Source of the DNA: Raffaelea ambrosiae
Taxonomy: Eukaryota > Ascomycota > Sordariomycetes > Ophiostomatales > Ophiostomataceae
Direction of reading: 5' to 3'
Length of the DNA stretch: 64,000 bases
Assembly (NCBI GenBank): GCA_002778195.1
Contig: PCDI01000003.1
Coordinates: 186,001-250,000 of the forward strand
Position numbers and translations under genes: made by a program
Shown here: piece after piece, positions 32,549 through 41,942 of the stretch
Numbering within the stretch: the first letter of the stretch is position 1
Layout: the number at the start of each line of letters is the position of its first letter
The notes under the pieces: model-generated
Told to the model about the DNA's origin: nothing
The model's database searches: none
Seen by the model: only the letters and a program-made list of their open reading frames with translations

Positions 32549-33735
32549 ATGGCTGACCATGTGAGTCCGTTTGCCAGGCGAACCTTTGGCGAATTTCGAC
32601 GCTCTCCCACTGACCCGACGACCTTGTCTCCCTCCTTTTTTTTTGGCTACAGAACCTCTCCTGCGTCTGCTACGGCGCACACAAGATCCGGTTCGAAGAT
32701 CGCCCGGTGCCGACGCTGGACGATCCCCACGATGTGCGCGTGCGCGTGGCCTTTGTCGGCGTATGCGGCAGCGACGTACACTTCTGGCACCACGGCGGCA
32801 TGGGCGCCCGCGCCTCCGAGGCGCACCCGATCGTCATGGGCCACGAAGCCGCCGGGGTGGTCGACGCTGTCGGGGCGGCCGTGACCACGCTGCGGGTGGG
32901 CGACCGCGTCGCCCTGGAGCCCGGCCGGCCGTGCCGCCGCTGCCGCATCTGCAAAGACGGCCGCTACAACCTCTGCCCGGCGATGCGCTTTGCGGCGGAC
33001 CCGCCGCAGGACGGCACGCTGGCGCGCTACTTTGTGCTGCCCGAGGACCTGGCCTACCGCGTGCCCGCGGCCACCACCCTGGAGCAGGCCGTGCTGCTCG
33101 AGCCCCTCGGCGTCGCCGTGCACGTCAACCGGCTGGCCGCGCCGCAGCCGGGCATGCACGTGCTGGTGCTCGGCGCCGGCACGATCGGCCTGCTGTGTGC
33201 GGCGGTGGCGCGCGCGTTCGGGGCGTCCGTGGCCCTGGCCGACATCCAGGCGGACAAGCTGGCCTTTGCCCAGTCGTACCTGCCGGGGTGCGACGTCTTT
33301 CTCGTGGACGCGGACGCGGGCGCCGCGGCCACCGCCACCCCCCACGACCATGCCGCCCGCTTTCGCGCCGAAACCGGCCGGCCCGACGGTCCGGACATCG
33401 TCTTGGAGTGCACGGGCGCCGAGAGCGCGGCCCAGATGGCCGTGTATGCGGCGCGGCGCGGCGGCCTCTACGTGCAGGTCGGCATGGGCAAGCCGATGCA
33501 GACCCTGCCCTTGCTGGAGGCGTGTGCCAAGGAGCTGACCATCCAAACCTCGTTCCGCTACGGATCGGGCGACTACGACATTGCACTGCAGCTGCTCGAG
33601 ACCGGGCAAGTGGCCGTCCAGCCGCTGATCACATCGGTTGTGCCGTTCGAGCAGGCCGAGGAGGCCTGGGGGCGGACGCTGCGTGGGGACGGCATCAAAA
33701 ATCTGATCCGGGGCGTTTTGGACAAGGAAGGATAG
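32549..33735 (+). CDS. Zinc alcohol dehydrogenase: sorbitol/xylitol (polyol) dehydrogenase
   Basis: Exon 1 is only four codons (MADH, 32549-32560); after a 92-nt intron, exon 2 (32653-33735) gives NLSCVCYGAHKIRFEDRP, 364 aa in all. Catalytic zinc ligands are visible in GVCGSDVHFWHHGG and MGHEAAG; the structural-zinc cysteines are in PGRPCRRCRICKDGRYNLC. The Rossmann motif is VLGAGTIGLLC, and the acidic residue in LADIQADKL predicts NAD+ rather than NADP+. This is the polyol branch of medium-chain dehydrogenases (sorbitol, xylitol or L-arabinitol dehydrogenases), which oxidise sugar alcohols to ketoses in the cytosol. The exact polyol is not decided by these motifs. It is divergent from a Zn2Cys6 regulator. 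The DNA just after its stop codon is the first copy of the direct repeat described below. Confidence 0.92.
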
Positions 33736-33736
33736 G

Positions 33737-34066
33737 CGTGCACAGCGAATCTGAGAATAGACAAGACAGCATGCAGCGACTGAATAGAGTAGAGCCGTAT
33801 GTGGCAAGCAAGACTTACCGCGCGTAAAGAACACTCCGATATCGCGCCTCTGGCACGCACCCCATGTCCAATATCCCGGTCGGTGTGGAAAGCACACGGC
33901 CGTGCCATGTGTCTTGTCCGTTATGGCCCCGTGCCATGCAAAGCCCCTTCTACCCGGCCCAAGTTCGCCGACGTGGCAGGGGATGAAAAGCGTTAAGCCG
34001 TGATGTCTAAAGTGGAGCATGACGTTGAGTGTGATAATGGCATGCTCAGGCAGATCCTGTTTTGAT
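33737..34066 (+). repeat. Direct repeat, copy 1
   Basis: A segment of about 330 bases starting immediately after the dehydrogenase stop codon is repeated in the same orientation at 38990-39300. Differences are mostly transitions in both directions, plus a deletion of about 17 bases in copy 2. This pattern is compatible with RIP acting on both copies. It is followed by an abrupt AT-rich stretch. Confidence 0.85.
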
Positions 34067-34367
34067 ATTTTGGGACGGTTTATGGTTAGGACGCAACCTT
34101 GTACGGTCTCGCTGATGTGGTAAACTTATTAAAGTGAAATGTTTGTTACGCGTGTTTTTTATTTTCGTCTTTAAATTCTCTTATAGTCTAGCAATCCTAG
34201 ACTGTTTAATGGATGTAAAAAAACGACATTAATTAAATCTATATTGGGCTTGTGCGCTATGCACAAGCTACGTCTGACGTCCGCCATCCAAAACCACTTA
34301 TCGGGACACCATACCCAGTCAATATGTGTCGATAACGGCGACAACCTGCCACACGGACTAACACAAC
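34067..34367. other. AT-rich segment with two small palindromes
   Basis: This stretch is clearly richer in A and T than the flanking genes. It contains AGTCTAG-5-CTAGACT near 34184 and GCTTGTGC-5-GCACAAGC near 34248. No ORF is supported. It separates repeat copy 1 from the truncated regulator. Confidence 0.6.
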
Positions 34368-35690
34368 ATGGAATCGACACTGCGAAGGACTTTATATACG
34401 ATTTCCACCTTGACTAACAATCCTAGTGACCGTGCTTCAGAACTCGACGTGCCTCGCAGCGGTGTCGGGCCGCTGGCCGACAACATGCCTTTGCCGAGCA
34501 GTTTCGATCCGGAAGAGAGCGACGGCATGATCTACTTTGTGGCCGAGACGGCCGTGCGGAGGCTTTTGAACCGGATCCACAGCTCGTTCTATGCTTCAGA
34601 AGACAACGAAGAGGGTGTCCGCGGCGGTGGCGGTGGTGCTGACAGTGTCATGATGATGCAAGACGGCTCTGGCAGCAGCCGGACGACACCTGGTTTCAAG
34701 CGGAAACGATCCGATAGCGAGCACCCCCAGGGCCAAGGTATGAGTATGAATCTAGGTAGCAACACAGCGACTCCCGGCGGTGGCAATATCAGCAGCAGCC
34801 AACACCACCACCACAACCTGAGCAAGATGCTGTCTGTTGCTACGGAACTGAATCTGAATCGTCAGCTCGAGGTCTGGTACCGTGCCATCCCGGACCACCT
34901 GCGGCCACCTCTAGACCCATTTTCGGTCAAGTCTGGTGGGAACCGAAGCCCCAACGGCGGCAGCTCTAGCAGTGACAGCGACAATGAAAACGATGAAGAA
35001 GACGCCGAGGGCCAGGAAGATCCAGAGCACCTGTTGCAGCGGGTCAATAGCAATCACAGCAACACCCGAGCCAGCCGCATACCACCACTACCACCGTCAC
35101 AACGACAGCAACAACAGTGGCAACAGACAATGACTGCAGCGACCAACCAACGCGACAAGATTCTCCGCATACGGGACTACTGTGCCCAGCACATTATCCA
35201 TCGGCCGTTTGTTTTGAGCGTGGCATGGCATCAGCGGCTGGCGGCGGCGACGGCAGCAGCAAGGAATTCAGCTGCGGGTGGTGGGACAGCGAACAGCACC
35301 AGCACCAGGGACATCCCACCGCCGGCTTTCCTGGACAAGTGCGTCACTTGCATCGACTCCTGCGCGGCCTGCCTGGAGCACGTGGCTCCATTGCTGGATC
35401 GGCGGTCACCCTATCTGTGGTCATTTACGCAGACGTGTATGGCATGTCTCGTGGTCCTTGTTGTTGCGGATGCCAGTGGATTAATGAGAGGTCTAGCCGG
35501 ACAGAAGAGACCTCCACTACCCCATCAACAGCAACAGCAACAGCAGCGCCACAGGCGTCAACAACGAATACGTCCCGATGTACTTCGACTACGGTACATG
35601 CTGGCGAGCAAGCTTCGACGCTGGGCAGTAAAGGGCAACAGCTTTGAGGCATTGCTTCATATTGTCGAAAGGCTTCCAGTTCGGCAATAG
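34368..35690 (+). pseudogene. Decapitated Zn2Cys6-type regulator (C-terminal half only)
   Basis: The open frame encodes 440 aa, but its first codons cross what looks like an intron 3' end (branch-like CTAAC then TAG/CAG at about 34412-34440). From ASELDVPRSGVGPLADNM on, it parallels the last exon of the complete regulator at 41943-44483, which begins DILAEFHLPRSGIDRV. Shared features are RRLLNRIHSSFYA against RHLLNRIHNTIHA and LNRQLEVWYRAIPDHLRPPLDP against LTRQLNSWYDSLPAAIRPDLDG. No zinc cluster, linker or first half of the TF domain is found upstream, where AT-rich DNA and repeat copy 1 lie instead. Low-complexity Gly, Ser/Asp and Gln tracts (CAG/CAA runs) are present. The fragment could still be expressed, but it would lack DNA binding. 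Confidence 0.65.
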
Positions 35691-36584
35691 GTCGATGAGT
35701 ATACCTTATGTTTTTGTTTCCTTTTTTTGAGAAGTGGCAGTGCAAAGAAGATATATCGTCATCTTCTCGGCTGTTTTGTAAGGTCGACTACACTATATAT
35801 ACGGGAAGTTGGTCTTGGCATATTTTTACTAGTCTGCTGAGAAAGATAAAGAATAACTTGCTGTTTCGCGAAATCAACACTGGTGTGGTGGTCGTTACCG
35901 GCCAATACAAACAAATATGGCGTGCGTATACTATCTTGGACAGCACGTTCCAAGATTACTACCGGAATTCAACCTTGAACGTCTCGGTTCAAAATGCTTT
36001 TCTTGGCCGCGACAAGCACCGTGTGTTCCTCTTGTGGTTTCCTTTTTTATCCTCCGTCTGTTTTCGTTTCATTGGCCGGTCTAGCTGCTTGCTCCCTGCA
36101 CCATCCCCCGATATCACGCCTGCTATTATTGCTCCTCTATTCCTCCCTGCTGGCTCAACTCTGGTTCTCGCCGACCGCTCGCTTGCTTCTCTTGCTCACG
36201 CCCTTTTGGGTCCTCTTGTGTTCCTGTTCTCCACACTCTGAACGCTTGTTCTCTCGCTTCGGCGGCTTGCCAGTCCGCGGGACTTCGTGGTCGATACAAC
36301 AAGCGACGGGCCGAGATGAGCAGAACTCGTCCTCACAGCAGACATGTAATATATCTACAACAGATGATGAAAGTGAAGATCTGTGCGGGCTCCAAAAATT
36401 TACGAAAGAACATTACTCTCAACATGGCCTCTTCAAAGTCAGATGTCTCGCCGAATGCCACTTTGCAGCCACTAACCAATGCCCAACATGGGCTTCCACT
36501 GGCCTTCTCCAGTGCCTGAAAATGGACGTTTTTAAAGCATGAAACCCACAAAACCAGATTTTATCCAACGTAAGAATTGCTAAA
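35691..36584. other. Intergenic, nothing recognised
   Basis: About 0.9 kb between the truncated regulator and the kinase, inside the repeat-flanked island. C/T-rich around 36020-36260; frames are short and without motifs. Confidence 0.5.
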
Positions 36585-37385
36585 CTAATCACCTAACAAC
36601 ATTTTCCGTATCTCGGAGACAGCATAATAATCATTTTCTCGTCTTGCATACTCCGTCCCAGCCAACGTCCAGCCAACTGTTCCCGCCTTCAGTCCCAGTT
36701 TCTCCCCTTCCTTCTTACATGAATCAAAATCAATTACCACAGCCGTGTCCCCATGCATCATGATGTTCGATGGATTGAGGTCATTGTGTATGAGACCCAA
36801 ACTGTGCATATGGCTGACGCCACATTCAATCTCTCGTAGGCAACGGTCTTTGTCGAACGGTACGTTATCGTGCAACATTTGGGATAGAGTTTTAGAGTAT
36901 CTGACAAAGCACAGTCCTGCCACTCTGCCGTCTTCGGATAGGCAACCGAGATACTGTGCAAGATTCGGGTGCGGGTGTTTTCGCATTAGTTCACAAGCCT
37001 CCACCTCGGTAACCACCTGGAGTTGAGCTTCAACAGAAGCAGGCGAGTCACCAAACTGTAAAAGGCTTGGACGTTTGATGTAGGTGTTGCAGGGTGGAGG
37101 GTTTGGCGCTTTTGTGTACCAATGTTGCATGAGAGGCCGGACTTTCTCAATGGGAATGTGCTCGGCAGCCAGTTGGCTGATGTCGATATTCGAGTCGCGT
37201 CTTTTGCATCTGGCGACGAAGTATTCATCACCTTTCCGAAGGACAAATTTCGTGTGGTCAAAAGCCAAGTCGCCGTCCTGCTCGATAAATGCTTCGCTTC
37301 TGTCGTAAATCTCCATGTTTGTGTACGTCAGTTGACAAAGAGCAGGTTTTTTCTTTTTCGGAATTTTCTCAAATGGAATTACCAC
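36585..37385 (-). CDS. Small divergent protein kinase-like protein
   Basis: A single exon of 266 aa. The C-lobe is clear: LGLIHNDLNPSNIMMHG is a catalytic loop with His-Asn-Asp in place of His-Arg-Asp and conserved Asn, and VVIDFDSC stands where DFG is expected (DFD). An upstream segment EVEACELMRKHPHPNLAQYLGC resembles the alpha-C Glu and following strand. A glycine-rich loop and the VAIK Lys are not visible in the N-terminal 110 residues, so the N-lobe is either highly divergent or incomplete. Such short kinases with HxDLNxxN loops are common in expanded fungal families. Catalytic activity is uncertain, since phosphotransfer needs a Lys in the N-lobe. The gene lies inside the island between the two direct repeats. 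Confidence 0.7.
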   Translation of the reverse strand: MVIPFEKIPKKKKPALCQLTYTNMEIYDRSEAFIEQDGDLAFDHTKFVLRKGDEYFVARCKRRDSNIDISQLAAEHIPIEKVRPLMQHWYTKAPNPPPCNTYIKRPSLLQFGDSPASVEAQLQVVTEVEACELMRKHPHPNLAQYLGCLSEDGRVAGLCFVRYSKTLSQMLHDNVPFDKDRCLREIECGVSHMHSLGLIHNDLNPSNIMMHGDTAVVIDFDSCKKEGEKLGLKAGTVGWTLAGTEYARRENDYYAVSEIRKMLLGD

Positions 37386-38989
37386 ACCGCTTTGTGGCGT
37401 TCGGTCTGGAGGGGTATGACGGGGTGAACGAGTTCATGGTCCCCAGTTTGTCCTGTCTCCTCTCATCACGTTTTTTTTGACTTCTTTGAATCACAAAGCT
37501 GTGCTAGATCACCTCCGCCTATGCAAAACCACCGTGGTACGTCAACTCGAACATTTAAACTAGTTATTACTGTCTTTTCGACTAACAACCACAGCTGAAA
37601 TGTCTTGCGAAGAGATCACCCCACTTACAGACTAGTTAGTGCGAATTTCGCACAGGATATCGAACTGATGGGTCGAGGTATACCTATAAAGCGACAGACT
37701 GTGGTCAGAGGACTTGCAAAGAGTCTCGAAATTACGTCCCAACGCCGTGAGGAGTATGGATTCGGCCAGTGCGTTAACGGTTTGGAACACAACGGGCAGG
37801 CCTTCACGCAGCAGTGTTGGGGCGTTTCATGGATGATTTTGCCGAGGCGACTTGCTTTGCCGAGTCCCTGCAGTGTAATGGAGCCTCTATCTGGTAACAC
37901 TGGCTACACTGGTCACGAGAAGTCAAGTTCAATCTTCCGGTGTATATCAAGCACAAGATATCTTTGGGTACCAAATCAAAACAAACAGAGGTACACTTTG
38001 AATAAATCTGTGCAAGGCGACATATCGAGAATGCGGGTGCACGTCCTGAGTACATGACCAATCCTGCCGCGATTAAGGAACTTGTCGTATCTACAGGTTG
38101 TCGAGTTTTATGGCATATATGTGAGCAAATGCCTGACGGCTGGGCCGGCGATGGTGCGGAAAGCCCTTGTGATGATTTGCGCTGCCCACGAGCTTGCCGA
38201 GCGAACCCATGTGGCACATCTCTTCGCCCAGGCCCTAGACAGAACAAGCAGTACCACGATTCATCCCCTACGGCTGGAACTAATCAAAGCGTTAGCACAA
38301 CCCTGTCAATGCAGGGAGAGCCCGTGCCGCCGACACAAGGATAGTGCCGAGAGGGCGAAGCCAGAATCGCCCTGCCAAAACGGGGATTGCCAAGCACAAG
38401 CTCAATTGCAGGACGTGTAATACCCAATAGCACCGAAATCAAGCCGGGTCTAACGAACGCAAAAACGCCAGAAATCTGTCCATTTTGCAGATGGACAGTT
38501 GCTCAAGTGGGAAAGGCTGGGCGTCAGATAGTTGTAGGAAGACTCGCTTGCTCTCGTCGCGTGCGGCCGGATGTTGTCTGGTTCGAGGAGAGGGTCTGTA
38601 GAGGCGGTTGTTAAGGAGCAAGAATCAGGCGGGTCAGGTGTATGTGCAGCCTGGACACTTGCGTAAGGTAGGCTTGCAAAGACTGGGCTAGTATGACGTT
38701 AGAGATGGATGGAGATGGTGGCGAAGATAAAGGGACCACATACGCGTTTGTAACGCTTGCAGTTTGGCAAGCTTATCTTGCAGAAGCGAGTTGAATATTG
38801 AAGTTTCTCGGATGGCCTGGCGTGCTCACTCGGCTTCTATCTCTGCTTGTTACCACAGGCGCTGTTCTTCTTACCGCCGACGTTCTACTTCCTCTTATAA
38901 CGTTTAATAACCCGGAGCGTAAGCTATATCGTCATTTCAACCCAACAAAAGATTCTTATAATTAAATCTATTACATGAAAAAATAAGCG
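37386..38989. other. Island interior with unassigned coding-like scraps
   Basis: About 1.6 kb before repeat copy 2. Plus-strand frames at about 37605-38057 and 38062-38420 look protein-like in composition but match no family I know and have no convincing start. The last 120 bases turn AT-rich, mirroring the AT-rich DNA after copy 1. Confidence 0.4.
38062..38420 (+). pseudogene. Unassigned coding-like fragment
   Basis: The frame reads LPRLRNLSYLQVVEFYGIY and continues through VRKALVMICAAHELAERTHVAHLF, with amphipathic helices unlike random translation. There is no ATG at its head and the tail becomes Cys/Gln-rich and unconvincing. I do not recognise the family. It may be a remnant exon; splice sites were not resolved. 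Confidence 0.25.
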
Positions 38990-39300
38990 TATACAGCGAA
39001 TCTCTCGAAAATAAATAAAACAGTATACAGCGACTAGATAAAAAAGAGCCGTATATAGCAAGCAAGACTTACCGCGCGTAAAGCACACTCCGATATCGCG
39101 CCTCTAGCACGCAGGTCGGTGTGGAAAGCACATGGCCGTGCTATGTGTCTTGCCCGTTATGGCCCCGTGCCATGCAAAGCCCCTTCTGGCCGGTCCAAGT
39201 TCGCCGACGTGGCAGGGGGTGAAAAGCGTCAAGCCGTGATGTTCAAAGTGGAGCATGACGTTGAATGTGACAATGGCATACTCAGGCAGATCCTGTTCTA
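38990..39300 (+). repeat. Direct repeat, copy 2
   Basis: Same orientation as 33737-34066. Its first 80 bases are AT-shifted relative to copy 1 (for example GCATGCAG has become GTATACAG), as RIP would produce. The similarity includes the ATAGGCG just around the dehydrogenase stop codon in copy 1, so copy 2 may hold a decayed trace of that gene end. It lies in the promoter region of the UNC93-type transporter. Confidence 0.85.
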
Positions 39301-39545
39301 GCGCCGGAGAAGCATTCCCCCCCTCCTCTTCTCCTCCGCCGTTTCTCCACGAGTGTCGTCTGGGGTGATTCGGGGACACTAGCGTGCTTCGTTGTGCGTA
39401 TGGATGATATAAAGAACATCTTATTGATATATATACCACGTCTTTCCGGTGTCGTTTCCGCTTGTTCTCTTGAAATTCAGTCAATATCCCGCTTTTTTTT
39501 TACATCATACCTACTGCTGGGCCTCTTCATCACTGCTCTTCCAAC

Positions 39546-40979
39546 ATGGACTTCTCTTCCAAGACCCCTGTCAAGGACGTCGCGCAGCTCGAGGATATCG
39601 AGCCAGCGTCGCCGCCCCATGCCGCTCCCCAACCGCCGCTGGTCCGCACCTGGTACCGCACGACGTTTTTCAACTGCTCGGTGCTGGCCGTCTGCGCCTT
39701 CATCGCGCCCGGCTTGTGGGCCGCCATCAACGGCCTGGGCGCCGGCGGTGCGGCCTCGCCGTACTACGTCAATGCGGCCAACAGCGTCATCTTTTGCCTG
39801 CAGTTTGCCGTCTGCATCTTTGGCAGCACCATTGTGTCGTACATGAGTCTGCGCTGGGCCTTTGTGTCGGGCATGGTGGGCTTCCCCATCTATGCCGCCA
39901 GCCTGTACTGCCACGTCAAGTACGGCAACAACTGGTATCTCATGCTGGCGTGTGTCATCGACGGCGTCTTCTCCGGCATCTTCTGGCTCACCGAGGGCGC
40001 CATCGTGCTGGCCTACCCGGAGAAGAGCAACCGCGGCAAGTACCTGGCCTACTGGCTGGCCCTGCGCATCATCGGCCAGATGATCGGCGGCTCCGTCTCG
40101 CTCGGCATCAACGCGCGCAACGACCGCCACGGCGCCATCAGCGTCAACACCTACCTCATCTTCATCGGCATCCAGTGCCTCGGCCCCTTTGTGGCCGCGC
40201 TGCTGTCGAACCCGCCGCAGGTCCAGCGCAGCGACCGCACGCCCGTGGTCGTCAACCTGCCGCGCAGCCTCCCCGTCGAGCTGCGCGCCATGTGGCATCT
40301 GCTCGGCCGCAGGGAGATCCTACTGCTCACGCCCATGATGTTCCAGAGCGTCTTCTCCGAGGCCTTCTTCTCCACCTACAACGCCACGTACTTTACCGTG
40401 CGCGCGCGTGCGCTCGCCTCGCTCGTCGCCAGCACCTGCGTCATCATTGGCAATTTCAGCCTCGGCTTCTTCCTGGACGCGCGCCGGCTGAGCGTCAACG
40501 CGCGCGCCATCGCCGCCTTTGCCGTGATCTACGCCTTGGAGACCAGCCTCTACATCTATGCCATGGTCATCTGCAAGGAGTACGAGGCCCTGCCCGAGGT
40601 GCCCGTGCTCGACTGGAGCTCGCCGGGCTTCGGCCGCGGCGTGTGCGTCTACATCTTCATGCTGGTGGGCTTCAACCTCATGTACGACTACCTGTACTGG
40701 CTGATCGGGCTCGTCAACAAGGACGGCGCCGACATCATCCGCCTCAGCGCCATGATCCGCGGCATCGAGAGCTGTGGCCAAGCCATATCCTACGGCATCA
40801 ACTCGATCGACCAGACGCAGTTTCCGCTGTCGGGCGCTGTTGCTGTCAACATGTCGTTTTTCGTCTTCTGCATCATCCCGTCGGCATTTGTGATCCGCCG
40901 TGTGGGCATTGCCAATGGCGTCAAGGTTCACAAGATCATGCAGGACGAGGTGGAGGAACAGGAGCGGAGGAGCGAGTGA
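39546..40979 (+). CDS. UNC93-type MFS transporter
   Basis: A single exon of 477 aa, starting at an ATG followed by a short soluble N-terminus (MDFSSKTPVKDVAQLED) and TM1 (FFNCSVLAVCAFIAPGLWAAINGLGAGG). The NGLGAGG motif after TM1, the Tyr-rich YYVNAANS, and SGIFWLTEGAIVLAYPEKSNRGKYLAYWLALRI (shown here as landmarks over residues about 138-178) identify the fungal UNC93 branch of the MFS. About eleven to twelve spans are present. Members are plasma-membrane or endomembrane proteins of poorly known substrate; ion or small-molecule transport is inferred. The gene is intact even though its upstream region is repeat copy 2, so the promoter may have been altered by the duplication. Confidence 0.88.
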   Translation: MDFSSKTPVKDVAQLEDIEPASPPHAAPQPPLVRTWYRTTFFNCSVLAVCAFIAPGLWAAINGLGAGGAASPYYVNAANSVIFCLQFAVCIFGSTIVSYMSLRWAFVSGMVGFPIYAASLYCHVKYGNNWYLMLACVIDGVFSGIFWLTEGAIVLAYPEKSNRGKYLAYWLALRIIGQMIGGSVSLGINARNDRHGAISVNTYLIFIGIQCLGPFVAALLSNPPQVQRSDRTPVVVNLPRSLPVELRAMWHLLGRREILLLTPMMFQSVFSEAFFSTYNATYFTVRARALASLVASTCVIIGNFSLGFFLDARRLSVNARAIAAFAVIYALETSLYIYAMVICKEYEALPEVPVLDWSSPGFGRGVCVYIFMLVGFNLMYDYLYWLIGLVNKDGADIIRLSAMIRGIESCGQAISYGINSIDQTQFPLSGAVAVNMSFFVFCIIPSAFVIRRVGIANGVKVHKIMQDEVEEQERRSE

Positions 40980-41942
40980 GTTGTAAAAGTGTATCTCTGG
41001 GCCGTCCTTTCCCCCCAGCTCGTTCGTGCAGGCACGAGTACAGCATGGTTACAAGCAATCCACTGGCTGTGACGTGGATCACGGTTCCCCGCCCTGTAGC
41101 TAGACGAATTTTCCGCAACCTTGCCAAGTCTTCCCTTTCTGATCCTATCGTGTGATCGGGCGTCCCCATAACCGGCACAAAGAACTAGCGGCGGGTTTGG
41201 CGGAGTTCCCTACCCGCCAGCCGCCGGTAGCAGAAGTTCAGGAGAACAGATATCGTTGCAGCGCGAAACGGACGCACATTGCAAGGTAGTTCAAAATTCC
41301 TTGGATTTCCTTGATTTTGTATTCAGAACGCGAACCAGGGTGGCCAATCCCTGGTTCTGCCAATCCAAATCCCAAGCACCTCGGCCGTCATGCAAGTTTC
41401 CCCCAGCTTTCTCCCTAGGGCGCGAAGTCGCTTGGGTCGTTATGTCTGGGTGGTGGAGAAGCCGCAAGGACTCTTGATTTTTCTCACAATCGGTGGATTT
41501 ATATTCTGTACTGGTAAAAAAAAGACCGCCGACCGCTTACCAGGAGTCTTATTCTACAATAAGAAAATCTCAATCAGTTAAGCATTGGAATAGGTGAAAG
41601 AGGTCCGTCGATTCCGGTTCAAACAAAAGCCACCGGCAGAAACAATTGTGTAAATATATTTCAATCACACAAAAAGTGGGATTAGAGTTGCATGGTGACC
41701 TCAGTTTCTTTGTTTCCGGCGCATGAGGAGACTCCGCATTGCCCCATGGGGCTCGTACGTTCTGGCAAGTGTTTGTGGGGAGACCAGACCCGCTGACTTG
41801 AAGGGGTAGTAGCGGGGATCGACGGGAAACAAGCGGGTGTGTCTTTGGCACGTCCTGTAAAACAGTCGACGTTCGTCTTCCGCCTCCCGCCTACGCGCCT
41901 CGATGCGCAACTGTCCGAATTTTGGCTTTGGCACCCGGAGCC
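40980..41942. other. Intergenic, nothing recognised
   Basis: About 0.96 kb between two plus-strand genes. It probably contains the promoter of the Zn2Cys6 gene. No coding or RNA feature is supported. Confidence 0.5.

Noticed and set aside
34368..35690. Calling the truncated regulator a complete short gene
   Set aside because: The upstream ATG lies in what looks like intron sequence, and the homologous complete gene places an exon border at the same point.
33737..39300. Interpreting the two direct repeats as LTRs of a retrotransposon
   Set aside because: No reverse transcriptase, integrase, primer-binding site, polypurine tract or TG...CA ends were found; the interior holds host-type genes.
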